A DNA stretch of 25,887 bases from Ignavibacteria bacterium UBA2373. Lineage in GTDB: Bacteria; Bacteroidota; Ignavibacteria; Kapaibacteriales; UBA961. The position numbers and the translations under genes were made by a program. The notes under the pieces were generated by a model, which searched no databases, was not told where the DNA came from, and saw only the letters and a program-made list of their open reading frames with translations. The stretch is from assembly GCA_002344005.1 (NCBI GenBank), contig DDTD01000032.1:1-25887 (forward strand), read 5' to 3'. This document shows, one piece after another, positions 9,014 to 17,290 of this stretch. Numbering within the stretch: position 1 is the stretch's first letter; every line of letters starts with the position of its first letter.

Positions 9014-9270
9014 AATATAACATTTAGAAATAATTAAAGATAAAGCGAGATATTTTCCACGAATTCTATTACTCTGCCATAATCATTATATTGATTAACA
9101 ATTAGGGTTTGAACTAACTGCTCAAAACCAATTACCAATGAAGACAGAATAGCATAGATTTTCATAACATTATAATCATATAAATTTAGCTTGGTATCTG
9201 TAAATTTGGATTGAACACACAGGGGCAAGATGTAGTTCTGTTGCTTATTTCCATATAATATCATAAATCC
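9014..9270. other. AT-rich leader region of the nuclease-helicase gene
   Basis: No gene is supported here. A minus-strand frame of up to 90 codons (9306 down to 9034) takes its first residues from the adjacent repeat and shows no domain, so I treat it as chance. No TAnnTTTG box was found upstream of the nuclease-helicase start on the minus strand. Confidence 0.4.
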
Positions 9271-9611
9271 AAAAAAAATGCCCTCCCTCGTTTCTCTTCC
9301 ACGCATAAACTTAAAAAGTTTTAGAAGAGTGCCCGCATAACGAAAGGAGGGGGCTTTCTGAAAAATTACTCGGAATAAAGATACTATTTGTCTAAAAAAA
9401 TGCCCTCCCTCGTCTCTCTTCCACGCATAAACTTAAAAGTTTTAGAAGAGTGCCCTATAACGAAAGGAGGGGGCTTTCTGAAAAATTACCCGAAATAAAG
9501 ATACTATTACTTATGTCTAAAAAAATGCCCTCCCTCGTTTCTCTTCCACGCATAAACTTAAAAGTTTTAGAAGAGTGCCCGTATAACGAAAGGAGGGGGC
9601 TTTCTGAAAAA
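9271..9611. repeat. Three direct copies of a structured palindromic repeat (about 93 bp)
   Basis: Copies run at about 9272-9365, 9394-9485 and 9519-9611. Each begins with an A-run then TGCCCTCCCTCG and ends GGAGGGGGCTTTCTGAAAAA. Copies 1 and 2 are also followed by a shared linker (AATAAAGATACTATT), giving a repeat period of 122-125 bp. Each copy folds into nested stems: an outer GCCC-TCC-TCGTT arm pairs with AACGA-GGA-GGGC (hairpins 9280-9354, 9402-9474, 9527-9600), an inner CTCTTC pairs with GAAGAG, and the tip is AAACT/AGTTT. The few differences between copies fall in loops and linkers, leaving the arms intact. Read on the minus strand, each hairpin ends in a T-run, so the triplet could act as a terminator array for recJ, which ends at 9796. 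A mobile MITE/REP-type element is the other reading. Confidence 0.85.
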
Positions 9612-9795
9612 GTATGAGTATTACGATTTTAATATCATTGGTATATTGCCGAATATTCACACAAAATCCAACAATATTCGCAAGTTTTACAGAATGAACA
9701 CAAACAAATTGAACATACTATTGTATATCAATAATTCAATATTACGCTAAAATACAAAAGGTTCAAATATGTTCCAAATTTTAAAAGAAATTTAA
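9612..9795. other. AT-rich spacer downstream of recJ
   Basis: No gene, RNA or clear signal is seen between the last structured repeat and the recJ stop codon. A further copy of the repeat is absent here. Confidence 0.4.
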
Positions 9796-11505
9796 CTAAA
9801 ACTCACCATCTGGTATCACATCCTTAATAGATAATTGTGGGGTAACCTGTCCTTTATAGACATTTTCTTCTAAAGTGTAAGCAATTGTAAATGGTTTACC
9901 ATTTGTACACAAGTTTGCTTTAGCACCTAAATTAAACCCAATGGCATCAATAACAAAATTTGATTGCAATGCTCTGAATTTCAGATGATTATTACCGACA
10001 ATCTTCACACCGTTTGCCGATTGCACAGAACGTGAGTAAAAAATCGGTTTTGGATTATGATGTCCAAAAGGAGCAAATTGCCTTAGATAACGGAAGAAAT
10101 GCGGTGATAATTCATTAAGAGATAACTCTGTATCAATAACTATTTCTCTTTCCAACATTGTGTCCGTCACATGTTCTTTCGCATAATTATCAAATCTTTC
10201 TCTCATCAGAGTAATTTTTGATTCTTCTAATGTTAATCCGGCAGCATGTTTATGTCCACCGAATTCAACAAGTAAGTCTTCACACGATTTTAATCCTGCA
10301 TGAATATCAAAATTACGAATACTTCTGGCAGACCCTTTTGCATGATAATCAACCGTTGTAAGCATTACCACAGGCAAATGAAATTTTTCAACAAGCCGCG
10401 ATGCCACAATGCCGATTACGCCCGCATGCCAATCCGGTTTATGCAACACAATAGAGCGTCGAGTAGTGTCTTCAGCAAGTAATCGTTCTGCTTCTTTTAA
10501 TGCACTGGTATAGGTTGTTTCATCAATTGAACGACGGCGACGATTATCACGTTCCAATTCCTGTGCAATCGAGAATGCCACACCTTGATCTGTTTGTGCC
10601 ATCATTTCAACTGCTCTTTTTGCATCACCGATACGTCCGGCTGCATTTATCCTTGGTGCAAGACCAAAAATAACATCGGCAGTATTCACATTGCTCAGTG
10701 CAATACCTGCAACATCAAGTAATGCCTTAAAACCCGAACGAGTATGCGCATTCAATTGCTTTAGACCGAAATGGACTAATGTCCTATTTTCCCCTATTAA
10801 AGGAACAATATCGGCTGCCGATGCCAAAGCGACAAAATCAAGATATTCAAATGCACGCTCCGGTTCGCCACGATTGATACCCAATGCCTGGGCTAATTTA
10901 AACACAACGCCACATGCAGCCAAGAATTTAAAAGGATATGAGCATCCGGGTTTAATGGGATCAAGGATGGCGACAGCATTCGGTAATTCCTCTGCCGGCT
11001 CATGGTGATCACATATAATTGTTTCAATGCCATATCCCGCAGCAAGGCGCACAGCTTCAATGGATGTTATGCCACAATCAACCGTTATTATTAATCGGGC
11101 ATCATTATCTCTGGCTTGATTGATGCTTGTCGTACTTAATCCATACCCTTCGCCTTGACGATCGGGGATAAAATATTGCACCCTTGCACCCAGCCCTCGC
11201 AGGTACATCATCAATAATGATGTACTGGTAGTACCATCAACGTCATAATCACCGTGTATCCAGATAAGTTCGTCATGTGCGATTGCATATTCTATGCGCT
11301 CAACCGCTTTTGCCATGCCGTCCATCAAAAATGGGTCATGCAATTCGCTCAGCGACGGTTGCAAAAAATGCACCGCTTCCTCTCCACTCGCCACGCCACG
11401 TGCAGCTAAAACACGTGCAAGACTTGCAGGAATACCTATCGAACTTGTCAGTTGTTGTATGATACTATCGTTTCTATTTTCACGGATTATCCAACGATAT
11501 TTCAC
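9796..11505 (-). CDS. recJ: Single-stranded-DNA-specific exonuclease RecJ
   Basis: A 569-residue cytoplasmic 5'-3' single-strand exonuclease used in recombination and mismatch or base-excision repair. The DHH phosphoesterase core is complete: GDYDVDG (D86, D88, D90), TVDCG (D143) and CDHHEP (DHH at 166-168). The RecJ signature LAPRINAAGR occurs at 282-291, followed by WHAGVIGIVASR (359-370) and the DHHA1 nucleic-acid-binding motif GSARS and FGGHKHAAG (415-423). The C-terminal 120 residues form the RecJ OB region. Length is standard for the family, with no missing key residue. It is divergent from rsgA across a 134-bp gap. The structured repeat triplet lies downstream and may end its transcript. 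Confidence 0.97.
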   Translation of the reverse strand: MKYRWIIRENRNDSIIQQLTSSIGIPASLARVLAARGVASGEEAVHFLQPSLSELHDPFLMDGMAKAVERIEYAIAHDELIWIHGDYDVDGTTSTSLLMMYLRGLGARVQYFIPDRQGEGYGLSTTSINQARDNDARLIITVDCGITSIEAVRLAAGYGIETIICDHHEPAEELPNAVAILDPIKPGCSYPFKFLAACGVVFKLAQALGINRGEPERAFEYLDFVALASAADIVPLIGENRTLVHFGLKQLNAHTRSGFKALLDVAGIALSNVNTADVIFGLAPRINAAGRIGDAKRAVEMMAQTDQGVAFSIAQELERDNRRRRSIDETTYTSALKEAERLLAEDTTRRSIVLHKPDWHAGVIGIVASRLVEKFHLPVVMLTTVDYHAKGSARSIRNFDIHAGLKSCEDLLVEFGGHKHAAGLTLEESKITLMRERFDNYAKEHVTDTMLEREIVIDTELSLNELSPHFFRYLRQFAPFGHHNPKPIFYSRSVQSANGVKIVGNNHLKFRALQSNFVIDAIGFNLGAKANLCTNGKPFTIAYTLEENVYKGQVTPQLSIKDVIPDGEF

Positions 11506-11639
11506 AAAAAATGAATGTTTGTTTCTAAAACTGACGTAAATTTAGTAAAAAGTACCAACCTAACATCAAATTTTGTCAATTTTTTTTAACATTTCTTAAT
11601 TAGGGTGTGTATATTTCTTGACACACATTTTCATAAAAC

Positions 11640-12704
11640 ATGAAGAAAACAAGGCATAGACATATAAACTTTGACGAGGAAGATTCCGCACTTTCAGATA
11701 GTTTATCGAATAAGACAAATAAGCACAGCTATAGAAAAACACGACTCGTTGATACTAAACAAACCAATGCAGAAACGCATGAAGGTATTGTGATTGCCGG
11801 CGTGGGTGCTTTATGGTTAGTCAATGTTATGCTCAATGACTATGATAAAAGTGTGACAACGATCGAATGTAAAGCCGCAGGAATTATTATTTCTGAGCAT
11901 CAAGACGCTTCTCTTATAGCCGTTGGCGATAAAGTTGGTATTGAATTGCAGAACAATGAAACATCATATACGGGGACAATTGTCAGAGTAGCACAACGAT
12001 ATACGCGCTTATCACGAGTGATTGCCGCTAAACACAAAACTGAACAAGTTGTAGTCAGTAATATTGATCAGCTCATCATTGTTATGGCAGCAGCAGAACC
12101 CTTTTTTAATGTTCGACTTATTGACAGATATCTTATTGCTGCCGATAAGGGCGATTTGGAACCGATTATTTGCATCAACAAAGTGGATTTAATGCCTTTA
12201 GACTTCATCAAAGAACAACTCTCCGTCTATACTACACTTGGAATACAGATTGTCCTCACTTCGGTAAAGCAAAAAGTGGGACTTTCTGAACTCGATGAGA
12301 TATTATGCAATAAATCGTCTGTATTAAGCGGTCCTTCAGGCGTAGGAAAATCATCGCTTACCAATGCTCTTCTTGGTGAAAATGCTCAAAACACACGCAA
12401 TGTCAGTGAAACATCCTCTAAAGGAATGCATACAACGTCCTTTGTAAAAATGTTTGCTTTAAAAAATGATGGTTATCTTGTTGATACACCCGGACTTCGA
12501 GAATTTGCTATTTGGGATTTATCACTTGATGAACTTCCTTTTTACTTTACGGAGTTTGAAAATTTCAGACATAATTGCAAATTCAATACATGTACTCACA
12601 TCCATGAACCGGATTGTGCAGTTATAGAAGCAGTTCATGAAGGGTTGATTCATCCCGAACGGTATCAGAGCTATTGCAATATTCGCGAAAGTTTGCTGCA
12701 ATAA
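11640..12704 (+). CDS. rsgA: Ribosome small-subunit-dependent GTPase RsgA
   Basis: A 354-residue circularly permuted GTPase that helps mature the 30S ribosomal subunit. An OB-fold RNA-binding domain is at about 48-125. The permuted G domain shows G4 NKVD (180-183) before G1 GPSGVGKSS (231-239), G2-type KGMHTT (261-266) and G3 DTPG (282-285). The C-terminal zinc module is C313, C318, H320 and C326. The first 45 residues are a charged, Lys/Ser/Asp-rich extension with no visible fold; the upstream ATG is kept because no better start with a ribosome site is seen, though the true start could lie inside this extension. No Shine-Dalgarno precedes the ATG. It converges on the patatin gene with 41 bases between their stop codons. 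Confidence 0.96.
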   Translation: MKKTRHRHINFDEEDSALSDSLSNKTNKHSYRKTRLVDTKQTNAETHEGIVIAGVGALWLVNVMLNDYDKSVTTIECKAAGIIISEHQDASLIAVGDKVGIELQNNETSYTGTIVRVAQRYTRLSRVIAAKHKTEQVVVSNIDQLIIVMAAAEPFFNVRLIDRYLIAADKGDLEPIICINKVDLMPLDFIKEQLSVYTTLGIQIVLTSVKQKVGLSELDEILCNKSSVLSGPSGVGKSSLTNALLGENAQNTRNVSETSSKGMHTTSFVKMFALKNDGYLVDTPGLREFAIWDLSLDELPFYFTEFENFRHNCKFNTCTHIHEPDCAVIEAVHEGLIHPERYQSYCNIRESLLQ

Positions 12705-12745
12705 GATTATATTTTTTCAACAGGATAGGCATTATATCTGAAAAA

Positions 12746-15442
12746 TCACATACGTACACCGATACTAAAATACCCTAAGTAAGGTCCGAGTACAGCTCCA
12801 TCCGGCTCACTTTGAAAATAAAAGCTGCGACCAACGGAAAATCTTGCAGGTCCGATGGGGGTATCGAATCCTAATGACACTCCCACTCCATGTCGTAATG
12901 TTCCAATCCGAATATTCTGAAAGGTTTCCCATATTGATCCGATGTCATAGCGAAATGAACAGTATGTGTCAAACAGAAGTCTAAAAGGGAACTTATAACG
13001 AGTTTCCACTGATGCTTGGGCTATTTGTCTGCCGCGCTTATCATCCTCTCGCAATCCAAAGAAAGAGTCTTCACCTCCAATAGTAAAGAACTCCGGTATT
13101 GGTGTTGTATTGTCTGCAAATCCCATACGAAACGAAGGGCGTATGGTAATCATACCAACTTGCGTGGTTGAGCGGGTAAACAATGACACTTTTGAAAATG
13201 TGGCAAAGCCGACTCCACTCAGCAATGATGTTTCAAGCGACATATCCAAGATGCGCCCATTGGTAGGAAAATCGCTTTTATCCTCAGAATCAAAACGTGC
13301 AGTGATTTTCAATGCACCAAGGGGTGAGAATGAAGGCAACTCTCCTGTTTCGGTAATAGAATATAGTCTTTGTTGTTCCAGACGAAAACCTGCAAGGACT
13401 TCACCGTCTCGCCCTACTCTGCTGCCAAAGCGTGTTAACAGTCCCATTCTTTGTTCAATAATTTCTCCGTCTCGAATACGAGCAAACTGTCCGGTAGGTA
13501 AGTTCACAGCATTCCTGTAAAGGTAGATATATTTCCAATCGAGGTATGCTTGTATGCTAACTGTCGCATCAGAATCAAATAAACCTTGCGAATTAAGACC
13601 AAGCTGTATATTTTGATTACGTGCCCCAATTGCTATGTTTGCATCAGAGCGAATACCTGTACCGATAAATTCATCATAGATAAAGCCTATGCCTGCACGC
13701 GTGTTGCGCTCATTGTCTATGCGAATACCAAATTGTATTGCCTGATTTGGCTTTTCTCGGACTTCAACAATGGCAGTATATCCATTCTTGCTATTGACGA
13801 CAAATTCTACCGTAGCCGATTCAAAAATACCTGTACCGAGCAAGGCTTCCCAACGATTAGCAAATTCCTCCATTGAATACAGAGGTATATCATCGCTCAC
13901 GGAAAGTAGTTTTTTGACCATATCCTTCACTGATTCTTTTGCATTAACTACCTCAAGCGCATTTATTGTCTGTGGAGTAAGTGAATACTCCAATGTTTGT
14001 GTTTCATGATTATATGAACAGTCAGCTACTGTTGTGAGCGAAAAGCCAAGATGATCATAATGGGATTTTACCACACGCTGCAATCTGTATTCAGTATTTT
14101 CTGACATAGAAGAATGAATGAGTGATTGATAAATACGTTGGGGAACTTCCGGATTTCCCGTTTCTCTCACAAATCGTATTTCTTTCTTTGCCTGAGGTAC
14201 AATTGATAGGCTTACTTCCTTACCTTGAGAATATACATGTGCCTGAACATCACCGATATGTTGAGCATCTCTGATAAAGGTATGCAGTGCATTGCCTATC
14301 TGTCTTTGAGCAGAAGCAGGTATAATCAGCGGATCCTTATTTCCCTGAAATCGTATCGTGGAAAACTGTGATTCAAATGGACTCATTTCGCGACTACTTA
14401 CTTTTGTCATGGATTCCACACATAAGGAGTCATAATATTGTTGAAGCCGAGGCATCATTGCCAATGCTGCTTGCTCACCCAGCATCATCACAGAATCCAA
14501 ATGTTGATAATCCGAGTTAGACCTGTTACCAAGCTCGGGGGTGATGAGTATGTGGGAGGCGTGGGATTTACTTTCCTCATATTTCTTCATAAGAATAGAA
14601 ACCACTTGATCGGCAACATTCCACGGTTTATCTAATTCTTCTGTGGTATGCAAAGGTGATGTTGTATTCACTGCAATGATAATATCCGGCGAAAATTCCT
14701 CGGCATATTCAATAGGTATATTTGCCAACACACCGCCATCAACCAAAAGCATAGAATCAACTTTGACAGGTGAATAACGTAAGGGTAAAGTAGCACTTGC
14801 TCTAATGGCATTCACGAGATTACCGGAAGCTAAGGAAACGCTTCTTGCTCGAATTAAATCTGTTGCTATTGCTCTAAATGGACGATATAACCTATTGAAA
14901 TTATTGTTGGGTAAGTATGGTGCTTTCCATAAAAACCGTTGAAGAAGTGTGGTAAAACGATTGCCTTCAGACACAGCTTGCGGCACAACAAATTCAAAAT
15001 CACGAAAACGTAAGGTTAAGATATTGCGGTCTTGCTCTAACTTTTGGTCTAAAAACATATTATCCCGATCTTGCTCACTAGTAAGCCCAAACAATTTTTG
15101 CCAATCAAGCGACAAAAGAAGCGAATCAAGTTCCTCAGCGGTATATCCCACAGAATACAATCCACCAATGATAGCACCAATGCTGGTACCAACAACATAA
15201 TCAATAGGTATATTACGTTTTTCAAGTTCTTTAATCACCCCTATTTGGGCAATACCACGCGCACCGCCCCCCGATAATACAAGAGCAACTTTAGGTCTGT
15301 ATTTCTCTATAGAAGGTATCGTAAACGATTTCAAAAATGTATCAGTACCGTCATGTGCAGAAATGACAGATACGCCGATGAAACAATATATCAAGCACAC
15401 AATGTGCAGTATAGGGTTTTTATAGTGTTTCATATTCTGCAA
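12746..15442 (-). CDS. Patatin-like phospholipase with POTRA-like linker and Omp85-type barrel
   Basis: An 898-residue outer-membrane protein of the PlpD (type Vd) kind, in which a patatin lipase is joined to its own beta-barrel. A hydrophobic export signal covers about 10-28. The patatin domain has the oxyanion motif GGGARG (58-63), the nucleophile elbow GTSIG (S87) and the partner Asp in VDGGVLANIP (D235), so the Ser-Asp dyad is intact. Residues about 350-590 look like POTRA-type domains. The remainder is strand-rich and ends in YFSIGVRM, as expected for a 16-strand BamA/TamA-like barrel. Known relatives are phospholipases A1/A2 acting on membrane lipids at the cell surface or after release. 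The gene starts 27 bases after the second choice-of-anchor V gene, suggesting one transcript. Confidence 0.93.
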   Translation of the reverse strand: MQNMKHYKNPILHIVCLIYCFIGVSVISAHDGTDTFLKSFTIPSIEKYRPKVALVLSGGGARGIAQIGVIKELEKRNIPIDYVVGTSIGAIIGGLYSVGYTAEELDSLLLSLDWQKLFGLTSEQDRDNMFLDQKLEQDRNILTLRFRDFEFVVPQAVSEGNRFTTLLQRFLWKAPYLPNNNFNRLYRPFRAIATDLIRARSVSLASGNLVNAIRASATLPLRYSPVKVDSMLLVDGGVLANIPIEYAEEFSPDIIIAVNTTSPLHTTEELDKPWNVADQVVSILMKKYEESKSHASHILITPELGNRSNSDYQHLDSVMMLGEQAALAMMPRLQQYYDSLCVESMTKVSSREMSPFESQFSTIRFQGNKDPLIIPASAQRQIGNALHTFIRDAQHIGDVQAHVYSQGKEVSLSIVPQAKKEIRFVRETGNPEVPQRIYQSLIHSSMSENTEYRLQRVVKSHYDHLGFSLTTVADCSYNHETQTLEYSLTPQTINALEVVNAKESVKDMVKKLLSVSDDIPLYSMEEFANRWEALLGTGIFESATVEFVVNSKNGYTAIVEVREKPNQAIQFGIRIDNERNTRAGIGFIYDEFIGTGIRSDANIAIGARNQNIQLGLNSQGLFDSDATVSIQAYLDWKYIYLYRNAVNLPTGQFARIRDGEIIEQRMGLLTRFGSRVGRDGEVLAGFRLEQQRLYSITETGELPSFSPLGALKITARFDSEDKSDFPTNGRILDMSLETSLLSGVGFATFSKVSLFTRSTTQVGMITIRPSFRMGFADNTTPIPEFFTIGGEDSFFGLREDDKRGRQIAQASVETRYKFPFRLLFDTYCSFRYDIGSIWETFQNIRIGTLRHGVGVSLGFDTPIGPARFSVGRSFYFQSEPDGAVLGPYLGYFSIGVRM

Positions 15443-15469
15443 TTACCGACGGAACAAAAGCACAAAGTC

Positions 15470-16345
15470 TTATTCTTTTACAAATGTTGTATGTTGTTTC
15501 TTTTTATTATCCGCAAAAAGAACAAGAGTATAAACACCTTTTTGTAAGTCATGAATATCCACAGAAGCCATACCATAAGTATCATGCAATGAAAAATGTT
15601 TAACCTCTTTACCTAAGACATTGAAAATAAAAGCTTCTGTGAACTTTTCATCTGCATTGTTCGGCTCTATGGTAAGTCTTGTTTGAGCAGGATTGGGCAA
15701 AACATGTAAAGAGGTATTCGATTCAGTAACAGAACTCGCTTGCGGTTTTTTTATTCGGATTTGATGGGTAATGATTGTATCATTTTTATTGGTATTATCT
15801 TTATTGGCAATATTGATTGCATAGTAGAATGTCACATCTCCCACATCAAAAATTGGTGATTCCCATGTAAATTTCCACTCTAAAGTATCGGGTTTTGTTG
15901 GAGTTATGCCACCAACTTTGTGCGTAAGGTAACGTCGGTTAAAACCAAAGACTTGATTCTGTTGTAATTGTGTCGTGGCTGAATTTGCCAATGGACTTAT
16001 GCGACCCGCATTGCTGTACGATTCATCCAAAGCCACAATCTGAAATCCTGCTCTTTTTAATCCCGGGCGGACGACACGTAATGTAACATCATACTTTTTA
16101 TTATATTCAAAATTGTCCGTAAGTTCTTTTATTATCAACTCACTAACATTCCCCACCGAATCCTGTGGTACAGCCGGAGAGGTGTCATGACATAAAGCAT
16201 CGGCACATGTTAATTCGCCGGGTGCACCAGTAGAACTTTCATGAGAAGCGGATGCTTTGGCAGTAATGGAATGTTCAGGCACTGATGCAAACATGAGTAA
16301 CATCATCACAGAAAAGAAAGCTGTCAATAGTAAAGATGTTCTCAT
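15470..16345 (-). CDS. Choice-of-anchor V domain protein with CX4CH motif and T9SS sorting tail (copy 1)
   Basis: A 291-residue secreted protein. Residues 1-30 are a signal peptide. The N-terminal signature STGAPGELTC is followed by C47-A-D-A-L-C52-H53, a CX4CH motif where relatives usually carry CXXCH. The strand-rich domain that follows (about 65-200) includes RAGFQIVALD and TFYYAINIANKDNT, which fit the Reeler-like choice-of-anchor V family. The last 80 residues (from LHVLPNPAQTRLTIEP) form a T9SS type A sorting domain. CX4CH is a known alternative haem c attachment motif, for example in cytochromes c3, so covalent haem is possible but not proven. It lies 5 bases downstream of a paralogue of exactly the same length and 27 bases upstream of the patatin gene. 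Confidence 0.85.
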   Translation of the reverse strand: MRTSLLLTAFFSVMMLLMFASVPEHSITAKASASHESSTGAPGELTCADALCHDTSPAVPQDSVGNVSELIIKELTDNFEYNKKYDVTLRVVRPGLKRAGFQIVALDESYSNAGRISPLANSATTQLQQNQVFGFNRRYLTHKVGGITPTKPDTLEWKFTWESPIFDVGDVTFYYAINIANKDNTNKNDTIITHQIRIKKPQASSVTESNTSLHVLPNPAQTRLTIEPNNADEKFTEAFIFNVLGKEVKHFSLHDTYGMASVDIHDLQKGVYTLVLFADNKKKQHTTFVKE

Positions 16346-16350
16346 GATAC

Positions 16351-17226
16351 TTAACGATGAATAATGAACGAAGATGTGATTTGTGATCTGCTTTCAGTAA
16401 GAGTATAAACACCGTTTGCGATATCCTTAGCCAATCGAATTTCTACTTTATCTGCTGATAACTTGGTCACCGACAATGGGTGTATTCTCTGACCGTTGAT
16501 AGCTGTCACTATATATGCAGGTGCATTGTCTGATGGCTCAGATAACTTCACAATGATTGATTCTTCATTCGTAGGGTTAGGAGCAATCGTTATCTGTGAT
16601 TGAGTCAGTGAAGTATTTTCCGCTACCGATGTTGCAGAATTTACTCTTATCGTTTTGTTCATCGTATAGGAATAATCACCTTTATCAGTGCCATCATTAT
16701 TTGCAGAAACCGTAGCCAAATAGAAGGTGACTTCTTCCATTGTTTCGGGGGCTTTCCAATCAAAAGTCCATTCGCCCTTGCCTGTTTCAACCGCTGATGT
16801 TCCCGCATATGTATATGTCAGATATTGCCTGTCTGTTAAGCGAATTTCATTGTGCATACTTTGTGTGCGGTCTGCGTCCGTAATGAGAAAAGTGCCTACA
16901 TTTTTTCCTTCTTTATTTACTGCAACAATCTGAAATCCAAAACGCATTACTTCCGGTTCTGCAATACTCACCTGCATACGATATGTATGACCCGGTATAT
17001 AATATTGCCCTTGCTCAAGCCCATTTATATGAAAATCGGTCACTGCATTGCCGCTATTCAACGGCGCGGTGTCATGACAACTGCTTGTAGCACATGTCGT
17101 TTCCTCAGGTGCTCCTGTTGATGAAACGGGCGCACCCGCACTATGCGGTATTGCAGTAAAATCACTCGTAAATCCGGAAATACATATACCGACACACAGA
17201 ACAAAGAGGACAATTTTTATGTTCAT
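16351..17226 (-). CDS. Choice-of-anchor V domain protein with CX4CH motif and T9SS sorting tail (copy 2)
   Basis: A 291-residue secreted paralogue of the next gene. A signal peptide covers about 1-20, with ISGFTS near its end. STGAPEETTC leads into C45-A-T-S-S-C50-H51, the same CX4CH spacing as the neighbour. The middle domain contains RFGFQIVAVN and VTFYLATVSANNDGTDKGD, parallel to FQIVALD and TFYYAINIANKD of copy 1. The C-terminus (from QITIAPNPTNEES) is a T9SS sorting region. The shared layout, equal length and 5-bp spacing point to an old tandem duplication; the sequences have diverged well beyond the motif. A TAAGTTTG box 31 bases upstream of the ATG (17257-17264) may start this operon. 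Confidence 0.85.
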   Translation of the reverse strand: MNIKIVLFVLCVGICISGFTSDFTAIPHSAGAPVSSTGAPEETTCATSSCHDTAPLNSGNAVTDFHINGLEQGQYYIPGHTYRMQVSIAEPEVMRFGFQIVAVNKEGKNVGTFLITDADRTQSMHNEIRLTDRQYLTYTYAGTSAVETGKGEWTFDWKAPETMEEVTFYLATVSANNDGTDKGDYSYTMNKTIRVNSATSVAENTSLTQSQITIAPNPTNEESIIVKLSEPSDNAPAYIVTAINGQRIHPLSVTKLSADKVEIRLAKDIANGVYTLTESRSQITSSFIIHR

Positions 17227-17256
17227 ATTGCATTTTGTTTATGAAAAAACTCATAA

Positions 17257-17264
17257 CAAACTTA
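17257..17264 (-). promoter_or_regulatory. Candidate -7 box for the choice-of-anchor V/patatin operon
   Basis: On the minus strand this reads TAAGTTTG, a full match to the Bacteroidota -7 consensus TAnnTTTG, in the 64-bp gap after the CDF gene. It would give a 5' leader of about 25 bases before the ATG at 17226. No -33 TTTG was found at 17-21 bases, so support is partial. Confidence 0.35.
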
Positions 17265-17290
17265 CACAATTTACTACAATTATTCTACGA

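Noticed and set aside
9034..9306. A 90-codon open frame on the minus strand upstream of the nuclease-helicase gene
   Set aside because: Its first residues come from the structured repeat, it has no ribosome site and no recognisable domain. Chance in AT-rich DNA is more likely.
9271..9611. A CRISPR array
   Set aside because: The repeats are too long, internally palindromic, and the linkers between copies are themselves nearly identical rather than unique spacers. No cas genes adjoin.
11618..11623. TTGACA hexamer before rsgA
   Set aside because: It lies 16 bases from the ATG, with no room for a -10 box and leader.
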